Part shown: positions 25,317-34,608 of the stretch, piece by piece
Layout of the letters: each line of letters opens with the position of its first letter
Numbering within the stretch: position 1 is the first letter of the stretch
Assembly: GCF_026240095.1 (NCBI RefSeq)
Contig: NZ_JAPIVG010000005.1
Coordinates: 124,001 to 188,000 of the forward strand
From: Pedobacter sandarakinus
Lineage (GTDB): Bacteria; Bacteroidota; Bacteroidia; Sphingobacteriales; Sphingobacteriaceae
Length of the DNA stretch: 64,000 nt
Reading direction: 5' to 3'
Made by a program: the position numbers and the translations under genes
The notes under the pieces: generated by a model
Database searches by the model: none
What the model saw: the letters and a program-made list of their open reading frames with translations, nothing else
Told to the model about the DNA's origin: nothing

Positions 25317-25323
25317 AATTTTG
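25316..25323 (+). promoter_or_regulatory. -7 promoter element of tsaD
   Basis: TAATTTTG fits TAnnTTTG and lies 20 bases before the TTG start of tsaD. It overlaps the likely start of the divergent tamB-like gene, so the two genes share less than 30 bases of upstream DNA. Confidence 0.5.
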
Positions 25324-25343
25324 CAGCTTAAAATTTAAATAAT

Positions 25344-26345
25344 TTGTCTGTTATACTTGCAATCGAATCCTCATGCGATGATACTTCTGTCGCTATATGT
25401 AACAACGGCAAAATTACGGCCAATGTTATTGCAAACCAAACAATTCATGAAAATTATGGTGGGGTAATCCCTGAATTGGCATCCAGGGTACATCAGCAAA
25501 ATATTGTACCTACTGTGGCACAAGCGTTGAAAAATGCAAATGTTACAAAACAGGACATCAGTGCCGTTGCTTTCACACAAGGTCCCGGCCTTTTGGGGTC
25601 GCTTTTGGTAGGCGTGTCGTTCGCAAAATCTTTTGCCTTGGCTCTGGGGATACCTTTAATTTCTGTTAATCATATGCATGCGCATATATTGGCACATTTC
25701 ATTGATGAACCGAAGCCAAAGTTTCCATTTTTGTGTTTAACCGTTTCTGGAGGGCATACGCAAATTGTGCTGGTCAAAGATTATTTCGATATGGAAATTA
25801 TTGGTGAAACTTTAGATGATGCTGCTGGAGAAGCCTTCGATAAAACAGCCAAGATTCTACAGTTACCTTACCCTGGTGGACCGCTGATTGACAAACATGC
25901 CCAGTTAGGCAATCCTAAAGCATTTAAATTCGCCGAACCGCAGATAGCCGATTTAAACTTCAGTTTCAGTGGCTTTAAAACTTCGATACTTTATTTTATT
26001 CGTAAGCAGGAAAAGGAAAATGAGAATTTTATTGAAGAAAATTTGAATGATATTTGTGCGTCGGTGCAATACAGCATTGTTCAGATCTTATTAAACAAAT
26101 TAAAGAAAGCAGCAATTCAATATCAAATTAATGAGATCGCAATAGCTGGTGGAGTATCTGCAAATTCTGGATTAAGAAATGGTTTGCACGAAACTGCTGC
26201 TCAACTGGGTTGGAATATTTACATTCCGGCTTTTCAATATTGTACAGACAATGCCGGAATGATTGCAATAGCCGGCCACCACAAATTTTTGGCTGAAGAT
26301 TTTGTAGCGCAAGATATTGCTCCCAAGGCCCGAATGGAGTTTTAA
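25344..26345 (+). CDS. tsaD: TsaD, tRNA N6-adenosine threonylcarbamoyltransferase subunit
   Basis: A 333-residue Kae1/TsaD protein that starts with TTG. ATP- and metal-binding residues are visible: ESSCDDTS at the N-terminus, His110 and His114 in HMHAH, VSGGHTQI, DDAAGEAFDKTAK, and GGVSANSGLR near the C-terminus. It transfers the threonylcarbamoyl group to A37 of ANN-decoding tRNAs with TsaB and TsaE, which are not in the window. Length and motif order are those of the bacterial family. Only 27 bases separate it from the divergent tamB-like gene. Confidence 0.97.
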   Translation: MSVILAIESSCDDTSVAICNNGKITANVIANQTIHENYGGVIPELASRVHQQNIVPTVAQALKNANVTKQDISAVAFTQGPGLLGSLLVGVSFAKSFALALGIPLISVNHMHAHILAHFIDEPKPKFPFLCLTVSGGHTQIVLVKDYFDMEIIGETLDDAAGEAFDKTAKILQLPYPGGPLIDKHAQLGNPKAFKFAEPQIADLNFSFSGFKTSILYFIRKQEKENENFIEENLNDICASVQYSIVQILLNKLKKAAIQYQINEIAIAGGVSANSGLRNGLHETAAQLGWNIYIPAFQYCTDNAGMIAIAGHHKFLAEDFVAQDIAPKARMEF

Positions 26346-26397
26346 TTAAATAGTAAACGTTGTGCTGAGAAATGCCAACTAAATAAAATCAAAAGAT

Positions 26398-26595
26398 ATG
26401 ACTGGAGCATCACTAATATTTTGGATTGTTTGTGCAATACCGCTTATAGGAATTATATTTTACCTGATTAGGAAAGATAAGAATAAGTTAAAAGGAAGCT
26501 GGGGGGTAGTTATTTTAGGTGCCCTGGTAATTGCTGCCCTATTGGTGATTGTTTACGTTACCAAAGATTTTAATGCAGTTTTTAGTCAGAACTAG
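26398..26595 (+). CDS. Small two-helix membrane protein
   Basis: A 65-residue protein with two membrane helices (about 5-24 and 36-55) joined by a basic loop (RKDKNKLKG), so the loop should face the cytoplasm. It lies 52 bases after tsaD on the same strand and may be cotranscribed. No family recognised. Confidence 0.6.
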   Translation: MTGASLIFWIVCAIPLIGIIFYLIRKDKNKLKGSWGVVILGALVIAALLVIVYVTKDFNAVFSQN

Positions 26596-26705
26596 CTACA
26601 GGCATACTTAATTAGTAAGCAAGGTAAGCCGAAAATTTGATTATACTGATCTTCTGCTAGAATTTGAGGCATTCGCTTAACTTTTAGGTTGTTGCAGACA
26701 TCAAT

Positions 26706-26733
26706 AATGCTGAAGGGTTTAACCTCCAGCATT
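26706..26733 (-). terminator. Possible terminator after recA
   Basis: AATGCTG (26706-26712) pairs with CAGCATT (26727-26733), extended by a mismatched AAGG/CCTC. No strong T-run follows on the - strand, so termination is uncertain. Confidence 0.35.
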
Positions 26734-26745
26734 AATGTTTATATG

Positions 26746-27759
26746 TTATTTTTCTTGCAGGTGTTCTCCGGTAACTTCTGCTTTAATTTTTGTTTCAAGT
26801 TCTTCCGCCAGTTCTGGGTTGTCGCTTAACAATTGCTTAACTGCGTCTCTTCCTTGTCCCAGCTTCGTGTCGCCATAAGAAAACCACGATCCTGCTTTCT
26901 TAATAATTCCGAAGTCTACACCTAGGTCAATAATTTCTCCATTTTTAGAAATCCCCTCACCAAACATCACATCAAATTCTGCTATGCGGAAAGGAGGTGC
27001 AACTTTGTTTTTAACAATTTTTACCTTCACCCGGTTACCAGACACTTCATCAGAATCTTTAATCTGTGAAATACGACGAATATCTAAACGAACAGAGGCG
27101 TAAAATTTCAAGGCATTACCACCCGTTGTTGTTTCAGGGTTACCAAACATTACACCAATTTTATCTCTTAATTGGTTAATGAAAATACAGCAACATCCGG
27201 TTTTAGAAATGGTACCGGTCAATTTACGCAGAGCCTGACTCATCAAACGGGCATGTAACCCCATTTTGCTATCGCCCATTTCACCTTCAATCTCACTTTT
27301 AGGTACCAGTGCAGCTACTGAGTCAATAACAATTACATCAATTGCTCCAGAGCGGATCAAATTATCTGCAATCTCTAATGCTTGTTCGCCATTATCTGGT
27401 TGAGAAATCAATAAGTTATCGGTATCTACACCTAATTTCTTTGCGTAGAATTGATCGAAAGCGTGTTCGGCGTCAATAAACGCGGCTATTCCACCCTTCC
27501 TTTGTGCTTCTGCAATAATGTGTGTAGCCAGGGTGGTTTTACCTGACGATTCAGGTCCATAAATCTCAATTACCCTGCCTTTCGGAATCCCGCCAATACC
27601 TAATGCAATATCTAAACTAATTGATCCGGTAGAAATAAAATCTATAGGTTCAATAGCAGTATCACCCAATTTCATGATGGTACCTTTTCCGTAAGATTTT
27701 TCTAGTTTATCTAATGTTAATTGTAATGCTTTTAATTTATCTGGATTTGCGCTTGCCAT
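26746..27759 (-). CDS. recA: Recombinase RecA
   Basis: A 337-residue RecA. Walker [14 protein letters not shown]-type region [14 protein letters not shown], Walker [13 protein letters not shown] and the L2 loop [19 protein letters not shown] are intact, so it should drive homologous recombination and the SOS co-protease function. The C-terminus is short and ends in HLQEK, a little shorter than the E. coli acidic tail. It stands alone, 134 bases after nth on the same strand, so separate transcription is likely. I see no clear TAnnTTTG element before it, only TATATTTA. Confidence 0.98.
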   Translation of the reverse strand: MASANPDKLKALQLTLDKLEKSYGKGTIMKLGDTAIEPIDFISTGSISLDIALGIGGIPKGRVIEIYGPESSGKTTLATHIIAEAQRKGGIAAFIDAEHAFDQFYAKKLGVDTDNLLISQPDNGEQALEIADNLIRSGAIDVIVIDSVAALVPKSEIEGEMGDSKMGLHARLMSQALRKLTGTISKTGCCCIFINQLRDKIGVMFGNPETTTGGNALKFYASVRLDIRRISQIKDSDEVSGNRVKVKIVKNKVAPPFRIAEFDVMFGEGISKNGEIIDLGVDFGIIKKAGSWFSYGDTKLGQGRDAVKQLLSDNPELAEELETKIKAEVTGEHLQEK

Positions 27760-27893
27760 TTGTTTTATAATTTGATCTCGTAAATATAATTGATAATCGG
27801 CTAAAATAAGTTAATGTTAGTAATTTGTAATACTAAAATATTTAGCTAAGTTAAATCTTTTTCAACTAATGTCAATAGTAATTTAAAATTAAT

Positions 27894-28559
27894 TTATGAC
27901 TCTCTTTTTTCTCGCTCTTGCCTGGCAACCTGCTTCTCAAAATATCTGCAGATATGCGTGATTTCGCATGTCTCACATTTCGGGCTTCTAGCTAAGCACA
28001 CGTATCGGCCATGTAAAATAAGCCAGTGGTGGGCAATATGGATGTCTTGTTCTGGGAGATTCTTCACCAGATCTTTTTCTACGGCCAAGGGCGTTTTTCC
28101 GTTGGTAAGGCCCAAGCGGTTTGCTACTCGGAAAACATGTGTATCTACTGCCATTGCCGGTGCATTATATATTACAGATGCAATAACATTTGCTGTCTTC
28201 CTTCCAACACCTGGCATTTTCTGCAAATCATCAATAGCTGAGGGAACTACGTCATCAAATTCATTTATCAAGATATTAGCCATGCCTACCAAGTGTTTTG
28301 CCTTGTTGTTCGGATAGCTGATACTTTTGATGTAGTCGAACACAATATCTGGCGTGGCCTCTGCTAACGATTTTGCATTTGGAAAACGCTGAAATAGGGA
28401 AGGCGTTACCATATTAACCCTTTTATCAGTGCATTGGGCAGATAGAATTACAGCTACCAGCAGCTGATATGGATTATTGTAGTGTAGTTCGGTCTCGGCA
28501 TCGGGTTGTTTAGCCGAAAAGTGTTCAACAAAAAGTTTATACCGTTCCTTTTTAAGCAT
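27894..28559 (-). CDS. nth: Endonuclease III (DNA glycosylase/AP lyase)
   Basis: The start is ATG 28559; the TTG two codons upstream falls within the promoter element. The 221-residue product has the helix-hairpin-helix MPGVGRKTA with the catalytic Lys, the catalytic Asp in VDTHVFRV, and four cysteines spaced C-x6-C-x2-C-x5-C near the C-terminus for the 4Fe-4S cluster. It removes oxidised pyrimidines and cuts the abasic site. A basic tail of about 15 residues follows the cluster. The promoter is so close that translation may be leaderless. Confidence 0.95.
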   Translation of the reverse strand: MLKKERYKLFVEHFSAKQPDAETELHYNNPYQLLVAVILSAQCTDKRVNMVTPSLFQRFPNAKSLAEATPDIVFDYIKSISYPNNKAKHLVGMANILINEFDDVVPSAIDDLQKMPGVGRKTANVIASVIYNAPAMAVDTHVFRVANRLGLTNGKTPLAVEKDLVKNLPEQDIHIAHHWLILHGRYVCLARSPKCETCEITHICRYFEKQVARQEREKRES

Positions 28560-28562
28560 GCG

Positions 28563-28570
28563 CAAATATA
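28563..28570 (-). promoter_or_regulatory. -7 promoter element of nth, possibly leaderless
   Basis: On the - strand TATATTTG fits TAnnTTTG and is separated from the ATG of nth by three bases only. Transcription would begin at about the start codon. Confidence 0.45.
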
Positions 28571-28647
28571 GAAAATAGATTGTTGCACAGCCGGGTTTTA
28601 ACTTTCAACTGTAGACATTGTCCACAACAATCATCATTACTCTTGTA

Positions 28648-29829
28648 TTAATGAGCAGCGACGTACTTTCCTCTAGGTAATGACTGCTGAGGATTTCTTT
28701 TAATAAACCAGAAGGCAAAGCATGCACCAATTAAAGCCATCGCGGCACCAACGTAAGCGGGAGAGGTATAGTCAAAACCATAAACTAAAGGCAATCCGCC
28801 AAAAAATGCACCCAAAGCATTTCCAATATTAAAGCTCGCCTGACTAGCAGAAGCAGCAAGCATTTCTGCACCTTGAGCAGACTGTATCATCAACATTTGA
28901 ATGGGTGCTGCCAAAGAAAAGGCAACTGCGCCAGTAATAAATGTCATGACTATTGCCAGCGCTTGGTTGCCAGAAACGAAATGTACAATTGTTAAAGTAA
29001 TTACCATTAAAATTAATAATGCGGCGGCTGCTTTTGCCGGAGAATATTTATCGGCCAGTAGCCCTCCAAGATAGTTTCCAGTCATCATTCCTAATCCGGC
29101 AAGCATTAAAATGTACGTAACGGTATTTGCGGAAAAGCCTGCAACCTCGGTCATTAACGGTGCAATGTAACTGTACCAGGTAAACAAGCCTCCTGTTCCA
29201 ATAGAAATCATGAAGATGATGATCCACGCACTACGTTTGGTAAAGAACCTGAGTTCTTCTTTTAAGTTCCGGTTTTTAGCCGCTTCCAGAGCCGGAAGCC
29301 ATAATTTTAAGCTTAACAGGGTAACTAATCCTACAAAAACCACAACAGCAAAGGATATGCGCCATGAAAAGTTATGGCCAATATAAGTGCCCAAAGGCAC
29401 CCCTATGATATTTGCAATGGTAAGACCCATAAACATTAACGATACCGCCTGTGCTTCCTTGCCTTTTTTTGCAATTCTACTTGCCACTACCGACCCAACG
29501 CCAAAAAACGCACCGTGTGGCAATCCAGATAATAATCTCGAAATAAATAAGGTATTGAATGTAGGAGCGAATGCCGAGAAGGCGTTAAATGCAGTAAACA
29601 TTACCATCAAAGCAATTAAAATTTTCTTTGGTGGATATTTTCCGGCAATGATGATAAGCAGGGGAGCACCGATAACCACTCCTAAAGCATAAGCAGAAAT
29701 TAAATGGCCTGCTTTAGGGATAGTCACATTCAGATCATTGGCAATATCCGGGAGTAATCCCATCATAACAAATTCTGTTATGCCGATACCTAAACCCCCT
29801 AGGGTTAATGGAAGAAGATTTTTATTCAT
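28648..29829 (-). CDS. AraJ-like MFS transporter (DHA1 family efflux)
   Basis: A 393-residue protein with twelve predicted membrane helices. Sequence landmarks agree closely with E. coli AraJ: GLGIGITEFVMMGLLPDIA in helix 1, ISAYALGVVIGAP in helix 2, SGLPHGAFFGVGSVVASRI in helix 4 and GNALGAFFGG in helix 11. The family exports sugars, drugs or related small molecules; the substrate cannot be deduced. It has its own promoter element 28 bases upstream. Confidence 0.9.
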   Translation of the reverse strand: MNKNLLPLTLGGLGIGITEFVMMGLLPDIANDLNVTIPKAGHLISAYALGVVIGAPLLIIIAGKYPPKKILIALMVMFTAFNAFSAFAPTFNTLFISRLLSGLPHGAFFGVGSVVASRIAKKGKEAQAVSLMFMGLTIANIIGVPLGTYIGHNFSWRISFAVVVFVGLVTLLSLKLWLPALEAAKNRNLKEELRFFTKRSAWIIIFMISIGTGGLFTWYSYIAPLMTEVAGFSANTVTYILMLAGLGMMTGNYLGGLLADKYSPAKAAAALLILMVITLTIVHFVSGNQALAIVMTFITGAVAFSLAAPIQMLMIQSAQGAEMLAASASQASFNIGNALGAFFGGLPLVYGFDYTSPAYVGAAMALIGACFAFWFIKRNPQQSLPRGKYVAAH

Positions 29830-29857
29830 TAGTGCTTAGTGTTAAAAGTACACTATG

Positions 29858-29865
29858 CAAAGGTA
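29858..29865 (-). promoter_or_regulatory. -7 promoter element of the AraJ-like gene
   Basis: On the - strand TACCTTTG fits TAnnTTTG, 28 bases upstream of the start codon. Confidence 0.5.
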
Positions 29866-29929
29866 TCTATTTCTCCGTTAAGCGAAAGTAATTTAAATGG
29901 TCAAGGGCATTAATGCGGAACGATTAGGC

Positions 29930-29964
29930 AAAAAAAAACTGTCTTACGCTTGTATGACAGTTTT
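29930..29964 (-). terminator. Rho-independent terminator after sigma factor unit
   Basis: AAAACTGTC (29935-29943) pairs with GACAGTTTT (29956-29964). On the - strand the stem is followed by a run of nine T residues. It ends the transcript that carries the sigma factor and the small gene after it. Confidence 0.85.
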
Positions 29965-29983
29965 ATAGCTCATGTAAATTTCG

Positions 29984-30178
29984 TTACTTCAACCGGCTGT
30001 AGGCCATAATTTTCTTGATAGTTTCATCCTGAGGATCTCTTGATAACCGATCTAATTTATCTTTCATCTGATGATAAAATAAATTAATTTCTGTGTCAGA
30101 TTCGATATCCATTTTAGACTGAGACATGTTTTGGGTTGGTGAATTTACATTTGTGTTTGATGTAGAGGTTTTTGTCAT
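29984..30178 (-). CDS. Small protein encoded with the sigma factor
   Basis: A 64-residue soluble protein with start ATG 30178. The first half is rich in Ser, Thr, Asn and Gln and probably unstructured; the second half is helical (INLFYHQMKDKLDRLSRDPQ). It lies 88 bases after the sigma factor gene and before a clear terminator, so it is probably cotranscribed. It has no membrane segment and no anti-sigma motif that I can recognise. Its link to sigma factor activity is a guess from position. Confidence 0.6.
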   Translation of the reverse strand: MTKTSTSNTNVNSPTQNMSQSKMDIESDTEINLFYHQMKDKLDRLSRDPQDETIKKIMAYSRLK

Positions 30179-30265
30179 AAGCAACTAAAAGTTATTGTTT
30201 TATAAACTTAACGATAGTTCAGATGCTTTATTTCAAAACAAAAAACAAAAAATGTAACTTTTTTA

Positions 30266-30850
30266 TTACCCTTTATAAGTCATCTCTTTCGTCTTAAGCA
30301 TTTTGCGAAGGTTGCTCAATGCATAACGCATTCTGCCCAATGCCGTATTAATGCTCACGTCGGTTAAATCGGCTATTTCCTTAAAACTAAGGTCCGCATA
30401 ATGTCGCATCAGCAACACTTCCTTTTGTTCATCTGGCAACAGGTGAATCATTGCTTTCAAGTCTTTATGGGTTTGGTCACGAAGCATTCTTTCTTCAGCA
30501 CTTTCGTCATAAAAGTGTAGCATATTGAATACATCCATACCATCAGAGCTGGTAATGACTGGAGTTCTTTTTTCCTTCCTAAAATAATCGATAACTAAGT
30601 TATGCGCAATACGCATTACCCACGGCAAGAATTTTCCTTCCTCGTTATATCTTCCAGATCGCAACGTATTAATCACTTTTATAAATGCATCCTGAAAAAT
30701 ATCCTCCGCCAAATATTGGTCTTTAACCAATAAGTAGATAGAAGTATAAATTTTACTTTTATGTCGTTTTAAAAGTTCTTGCAATCCATTCTCGTTCCCG
30801 GCAATATATACTTTTACCAGGTCCTGATCGTTGTATGATTGTAAATTCAT
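30266..30850 (-). CDS. ECF-type RNA polymerase sigma factor
   Basis: A 194-residue sigma-70 family protein. Region 2 spans about residues 20-92 (AEDIFQDAFIKVINTL, then FLPWVMRIAHNLVIDYFR), region 4 about 130-185 (LLPDEQKEVLLMRHYADLSFKEIADLTDVSINTALGRMRYA, the helix-turn-helix). No region 1 or 3 is present, as in the extracytoplasmic group. No anti-sigma factor gene with a membrane helix is beside it, which suggests control at the level of transcription or by an unlinked partner. Confidence 0.93.
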   Translation of the reverse strand: MNLQSYNDQDLVKVYIAGNENGLQELLKRHKSKIYTSIYLLVKDQYLAEDIFQDAFIKVINTLRSGRYNEEGKFLPWVMRIAHNLVIDYFRKEKRTPVITSSDGMDVFNMLHFYDESAEERMLRDQTHKDLKAMIHLLPDEQKEVLLMRHYADLSFKEIADLTDVSINTALGRMRYALSNLRKMLKTKEMTYKG

Positions 30851-31044
30851 AGGTTTACCTACACTAAATCCCTTACTGTTTGCTAAAAATTAATTTGTAG
30901 ATGTTTAATTTCTATAGCTGATCTCCTATGCTTTTTTGAATATGTTAGTTTGGCTTTGAGGTTGTTAATATCCAAAGAAAGTTATTTTTTTATCAAAATG
31001 CAAAAAATAAAATGTTAAAAAATAAATTAACCACCTCAGTACCG

Positions 31045-31052
31045 TATTTTTG
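31045..31052 (+). promoter_or_regulatory. -7 promoter element of uvrA
   Basis: TATTTTTG fits TAnnTTTG, 57 bases before the uvrA start. No clear -33 box and no SOS-type palindrome are visible around it. Confidence 0.5.
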
Positions 31053-31109
31053 TATCTTCTTAAAACCCTAATTGATATAAGGGGTTTCAATATATATTCT
31101 TATTAATAC

Positions 31110-33923
31110 ATGAGCAAAAAAGAGGCCGAAAAAGATCCGCATAGAAATATTATCATTAAAGGTGCCAGGGTGCACAATCTTAAAAATATAGATGTTGCTA
31201 TTCCTAAAAATAAATTAGTTGTAGTAACTGGCATGTCTGGGTCTGGAAAATCTTCACTTGCATTTGATACCCTTTATGCAGAAGGCCAGCGTAGGTATGT
31301 AGAAAGTTTATCATCATACGCCCGACAATTTATGGGCAGAATGAATAAGCCCGATGTAGATTATATTAAAGGAATAGCGCCAGCCATTGCAATAGAGCAG
31401 AAAGTAATAACATCTAACCCACGCTCTACTGTTGGAACCTCTACCGAGATCTACGATTATCTAAAACTCTTGTTTTCGCGTATTGGCAAAACGATATCGC
31501 CTGTTTCTGGTAAAGAAGTAAAAAAAGATTCGGTAAGTACGGTAGTAGATTATGTTAGCGCTTTGGGTAACGAAGAGACCGTAACCATTTTTTGTCCGCT
31601 CTATCCGCACAATAACAGAACCATAAAGGAAGAGTTAGCCATTCTTTTACAGAAAGGCTTTTTGAGGGTCTTAATTGATCAGCAAATATTAAAAATAGAA
31701 TCGATTTTAGATGATGCAGACTTTAAAGATGAAGCGCTAACAGACGATAAAACTGTTCAGATTCTGATTGATAGAATAATAACCAACCAGGAAGAAGAAA
31801 CACTTAACCGCTTGGCAGATTCTGTACAGACTGCATTTTTTGAAGGTAAAGGCGATTGTTACGTAGAAGTTGCAGGCGAAACCAAACATTTTAGCGACCG
31901 TTTTGAGCTCGATGGCATTAAATTCGAAGAGCCGACGCCGAATTTCTTCTCTTTTAATAATCCGTATGGTGCGTGTAAACGCTGCGAAGGTTATGGAAAT
32001 GTAATTGGCATTGATGAAGATTTGGTAATACCAGATAAAAGTAAAAGTGTTTTTGACAATGCAATTGCCCCTTGGCGAGGAGAAAAGATGGGCGTATGGT
32101 TGCAAAATTTTGTGAAAGCTGCACCTAAATTCGAGTTTCCAATTCATAGGCCTTATAGTCAGTTAACTGCTAAAGAGCAACGCTTGTTATGGAAAGGAAA
32201 TAAGTATTTTGAAGGGCTTGATGCTTTTTTTAAGGAGTTAGAGGAACAAACCTATAAGATACAATATCGGGTAATGCTTTCTCGCTATCGTGGGAAAACT
32301 ACATGCCCCGATTGTAAAGGATCACGCCTTCGCAAAGATGCTTCATATGTGAAAATTGAAGACAAATCTATTATCGATATTGTTCTGATGCCACTTGCTA
32401 AAGCATTAGTATTCTTTAATGAGCTTAAACTAAATGCCAACGATACAAAAATTGCAAAGCGATTACTTGCCGAAATTGATAACCGTTTTCTTTATTTGAA
32501 TAATGTTGGGTTAGGGTATTTAACATTAAATCGTTTATCGAATACGCTGTCAGGAGGCGAATCACAACGTATTAACTTAGCGACATCGTTAGGAAGTAGT
32601 TTAGTAGGCTCTATCTATGTGTTAGATGAGCCAAGTATTGGCCTTCATCCGCGTGATACCAATAAGCTAATCGAAGTGCTTATTTCGCTTAGGAATGTCG
32701 GTAATACGGTTTTGGTTGTAGAGCACGAAGAAGAAATGATGCGTGCTGCTGATCATATTATTGATATTGGGCCAGAAGCGGGTACCCATGGTGGAAACTT
32801 GGTTTTTAGCGGTAATTACCAAGAGATTTTAAAAGATAAAACCAGTTTAACCGGGCGATATCTATCTGGAGTTGATCAAATTGCTATTCCAGATAAAAGA
32901 AGAAAATGGAAAGACCATGTGCTGATTAAAGGGGCAAGGGAAAACAACCTGCAGAATATCGACGTAAAATTCCCACTTGGTATTTTTACGGCGGTAAGCG
33001 GTGTTTCTGGTTCGGGAAAAACCAGTTTGGTTAAAAAAATATTGTATCCTGCTTTGCAAAAAGCGATTGGTAATTATGCTGGTGAACAAACCGGAGCTTA
33101 TGATGGTATTTTTGGAAACTATGACCTCGTAAGTGCGGTAGAAATGGTCGACCAAAATCCCATAGGCCGTTCCAGTAGATCTAACCCGGTAACTTATGTA
33201 AAAGCCTGGGATGATATCAGGGCATTATTTTCAAGTCAGGCGGCTGCGAAAGCAGCGGGTTTAAAGCCAGCTGCCTTTTCTTTTAATGTAGAAGGTGGGC
33301 GGTGCGATGTTTGCCAGGGAGAGGGAGAAGTGAAGATCGAAATGCAGTTTATGGCTGATATTTATTTGCCGTGCGAAGCTTGTGGTGGCAAACGCTTCAA
33401 ACAACAGGTGCTCGATGTAACCTATAAAGACAAGAATGTTTCTGAGATTTTAGATATGACCATTGATGAAGCCGTTGATTTCTTCCAATCTGAAACAAAA
33501 ATCCTGAATAAATTAAATCCGCTGGTAGATGTTGGTTTGGGCTACGTTCATTTAGGGCAATCATCCAATACCTTGTCTGGTGGCGAAGCACAACGTATTA
33601 AACTTGCATCTTTCTTGATAAAGGGGAATAATGCCAACAAGACCGTTTTTATATTTGATGAGCCAACAACAGGTCTGCATTTTCATGATATAAAAAAGTT
33701 GCTTAAAGCTCTAAATACGCTCATTGAACAAGGAAATACCATCTTGGTGATCGAACACAATATGGATATGATTAAATGTGCTGATTGGGTAATTGATATT
33801 GGGCCGGAAGGTGGAGATGGTGGGGGTAGCGTTGTTTTTGAAGGTGTTCCTGAAGATTTGGTAAAACAGCAAGATTCCTACACCGGAAAATATTTGGCAT
33901 CGCATTTAAATTTAAATACATAA
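31110..33923 (+). CDS. uvrA: UvrA, excinuclease ABC subunit A
   Basis: A 937-residue ABC-type ATPase with two nucleotide-binding halves. The first Walker A is [20 protein letters not shown] near residue 40 and the second [10 protein letters not shown] near 635. Signature sequences [11 protein letters not shown] and [11 protein letters not shown] and zinc-finger cysteines ([14 protein letters not shown], and CDVCQGEG with CEACGG) are in order. It recognises DNA damage with UvrB in nucleotide excision repair. Length is standard. The LysE-like gene starts nine bases after its stop. Confidence 0.98.
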   Translation: MSKKEAEKDPHRNIIIKGARVHNLKNIDVAIPKNKLVVVTGMSGSGKSSLAFDTLYAEGQRRYVESLSSYARQFMGRMNKPDVDYIKGIAPAIAIEQKVITSNPRSTVGTSTEIYDYLKLLFSRIGKTISPVSGKEVKKDSVSTVVDYVSALGNEETVTIFCPLYPHNNRTIKEELAILLQKGFLRVLIDQQILKIESILDDADFKDEALTDDKTVQILIDRIITNQEEETLNRLADSVQTAFFEGKGDCYVEVAGETKHFSDRFELDGIKFEEPTPNFFSFNNPYGACKRCEGYGNVIGIDEDLVIPDKSKSVFDNAIAPWRGEKMGVWLQNFVKAAPKFEFPIHRPYSQLTAKEQRLLWKGNKYFEGLDAFFKELEEQTYKIQYRVMLSRYRGKTTCPDCKGSRLRKDASYVKIEDKSIIDIVLMPLAKALVFFNELKLNANDTKIAKRLLAEIDNRFLYLNNVGLGYLTLNRLSNTLSGGESQRINLATSLGSSLVGSIYVLDEPSIGLHPRDTNKLIEVLISLRNVGNTVLVVEHEEEMMRAADHIIDIGPEAGTHGGNLVFSGNYQEILKDKTSLTGRYLSGVDQIAIPDKRRKWKDHVLIKGARENNLQNIDVKFPLGIFTAVSGVSGSGKTSLVKKILYPALQKAIGNYAGEQTGAYDGIFGNYDLVSAVEMVDQNPIGRSSRSNPVTYVKAWDDIRALFSSQAAAKAAGLKPAAFSFNVEGGRCDVCQGEGEVKIEMQFMADIYLPCEACGGKRFKQQVLDVTYKDKNVSEILDMTIDEAVDFFQSETKILNKLNPLVDVGLGYVHLGQSSNTLSGGEAQRIKLASFLIKGNNANKTVFIFDEPTTGLHFHDIKKLLKALNTLIEQGNTILVIEHNMDMIKCADWVIDIGPEGGDGGGSVVFEGVPEDLVKQQDSYTGKYLASHLNLNT

Positions 33924-33931
33924 TTTAGGCA

Positions 33932-34585
33932 ATGCTTTTTTTAACGTTTTTCATCGGCATTATCCTCAATGCAATGGGGTACATTCCTCCAGGCAATATC
34001 AACCTAACCGTAGCGCAGCTTACCATCAACAAAGGGATGCGCCAGGTTTGGTATTTTATCATTTCTTTTTCATGCGTTGAAATTTTTTTCACCTTCGGGA
34101 TGATGCGTTTTGCACGTTGGGCTATGAGTGATATCAATCCGAATGAAGCCGTAAGCGAGGTGAGGTTAGGCACATTGGTAGATAGTTTCATGATCCTAAT
34201 GTTTATTACGATGGGTACCATCACATGGATTAATAGGAAAAAGGCACCTAAAACAAGTAATAAAAAGGAAGATAAGCGTAGTGGAAGCGTGTTGTATGGT
34301 CTGATATTGGGGGTGTTAAATCCTGTTCAGATTCCGTTTTGGTTATTTTTTGGTAACTACGTCATCTTGCACGAATGGATCGAGACCGATTACTTATCGT
34401 TGGTACTCTTTAGCATTGGCTCTGGGTTTGGATCGGCACTTGCACTTTACCTGTATGCACATTTCGCCACATTTATACAAGAGAAATTTGCCCTAAGCAG
34501 CTTAATCATAAACAAATCAATTGCCATATTTTTATACGCATTGGCGGCATATTTAGTGGTGAAACAATTATTTATTGTATTATAA
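33932..34585 (+). CDS. LysE family membrane transporter
   Basis: A 217-residue protein with about six membrane helices. The N-terminal NAMGYIPPGNINLTVAQLTINKG matches the LysE pattern, in which a PGP/PGN motif follows helix 1 and a small conserved set of residues begins helix 2; LGVLNPVQIPFW is the second conserved half-motif. The family exports amino acids or related solutes. The middle loop (NRKKAPKTSNKKEDKRSG) is strongly basic and cytoplasmic. Probably cotranscribed with uvrA by proximity alone. Confidence 0.78.
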   Translation: MLFLTFFIGIILNAMGYIPPGNINLTVAQLTINKGMRQVWYFIISFSCVEIFFTFGMMRFARWAMSDINPNEAVSEVRLGTLVDSFMILMFITMGTITWINRKKAPKTSNKKEDKRSGSVLYGLILGVLNPVQIPFWLFFGNYVILHEWIETDYLSLVLFSIGSGFGSALALYLYAHFATFIQEKFALSSLIINKSIAIFLYALAAYLVVKQLFIVL

Positions 34586-34608
34586 ACTGTAGTTTTTCTT
34601 CGGAAGAA

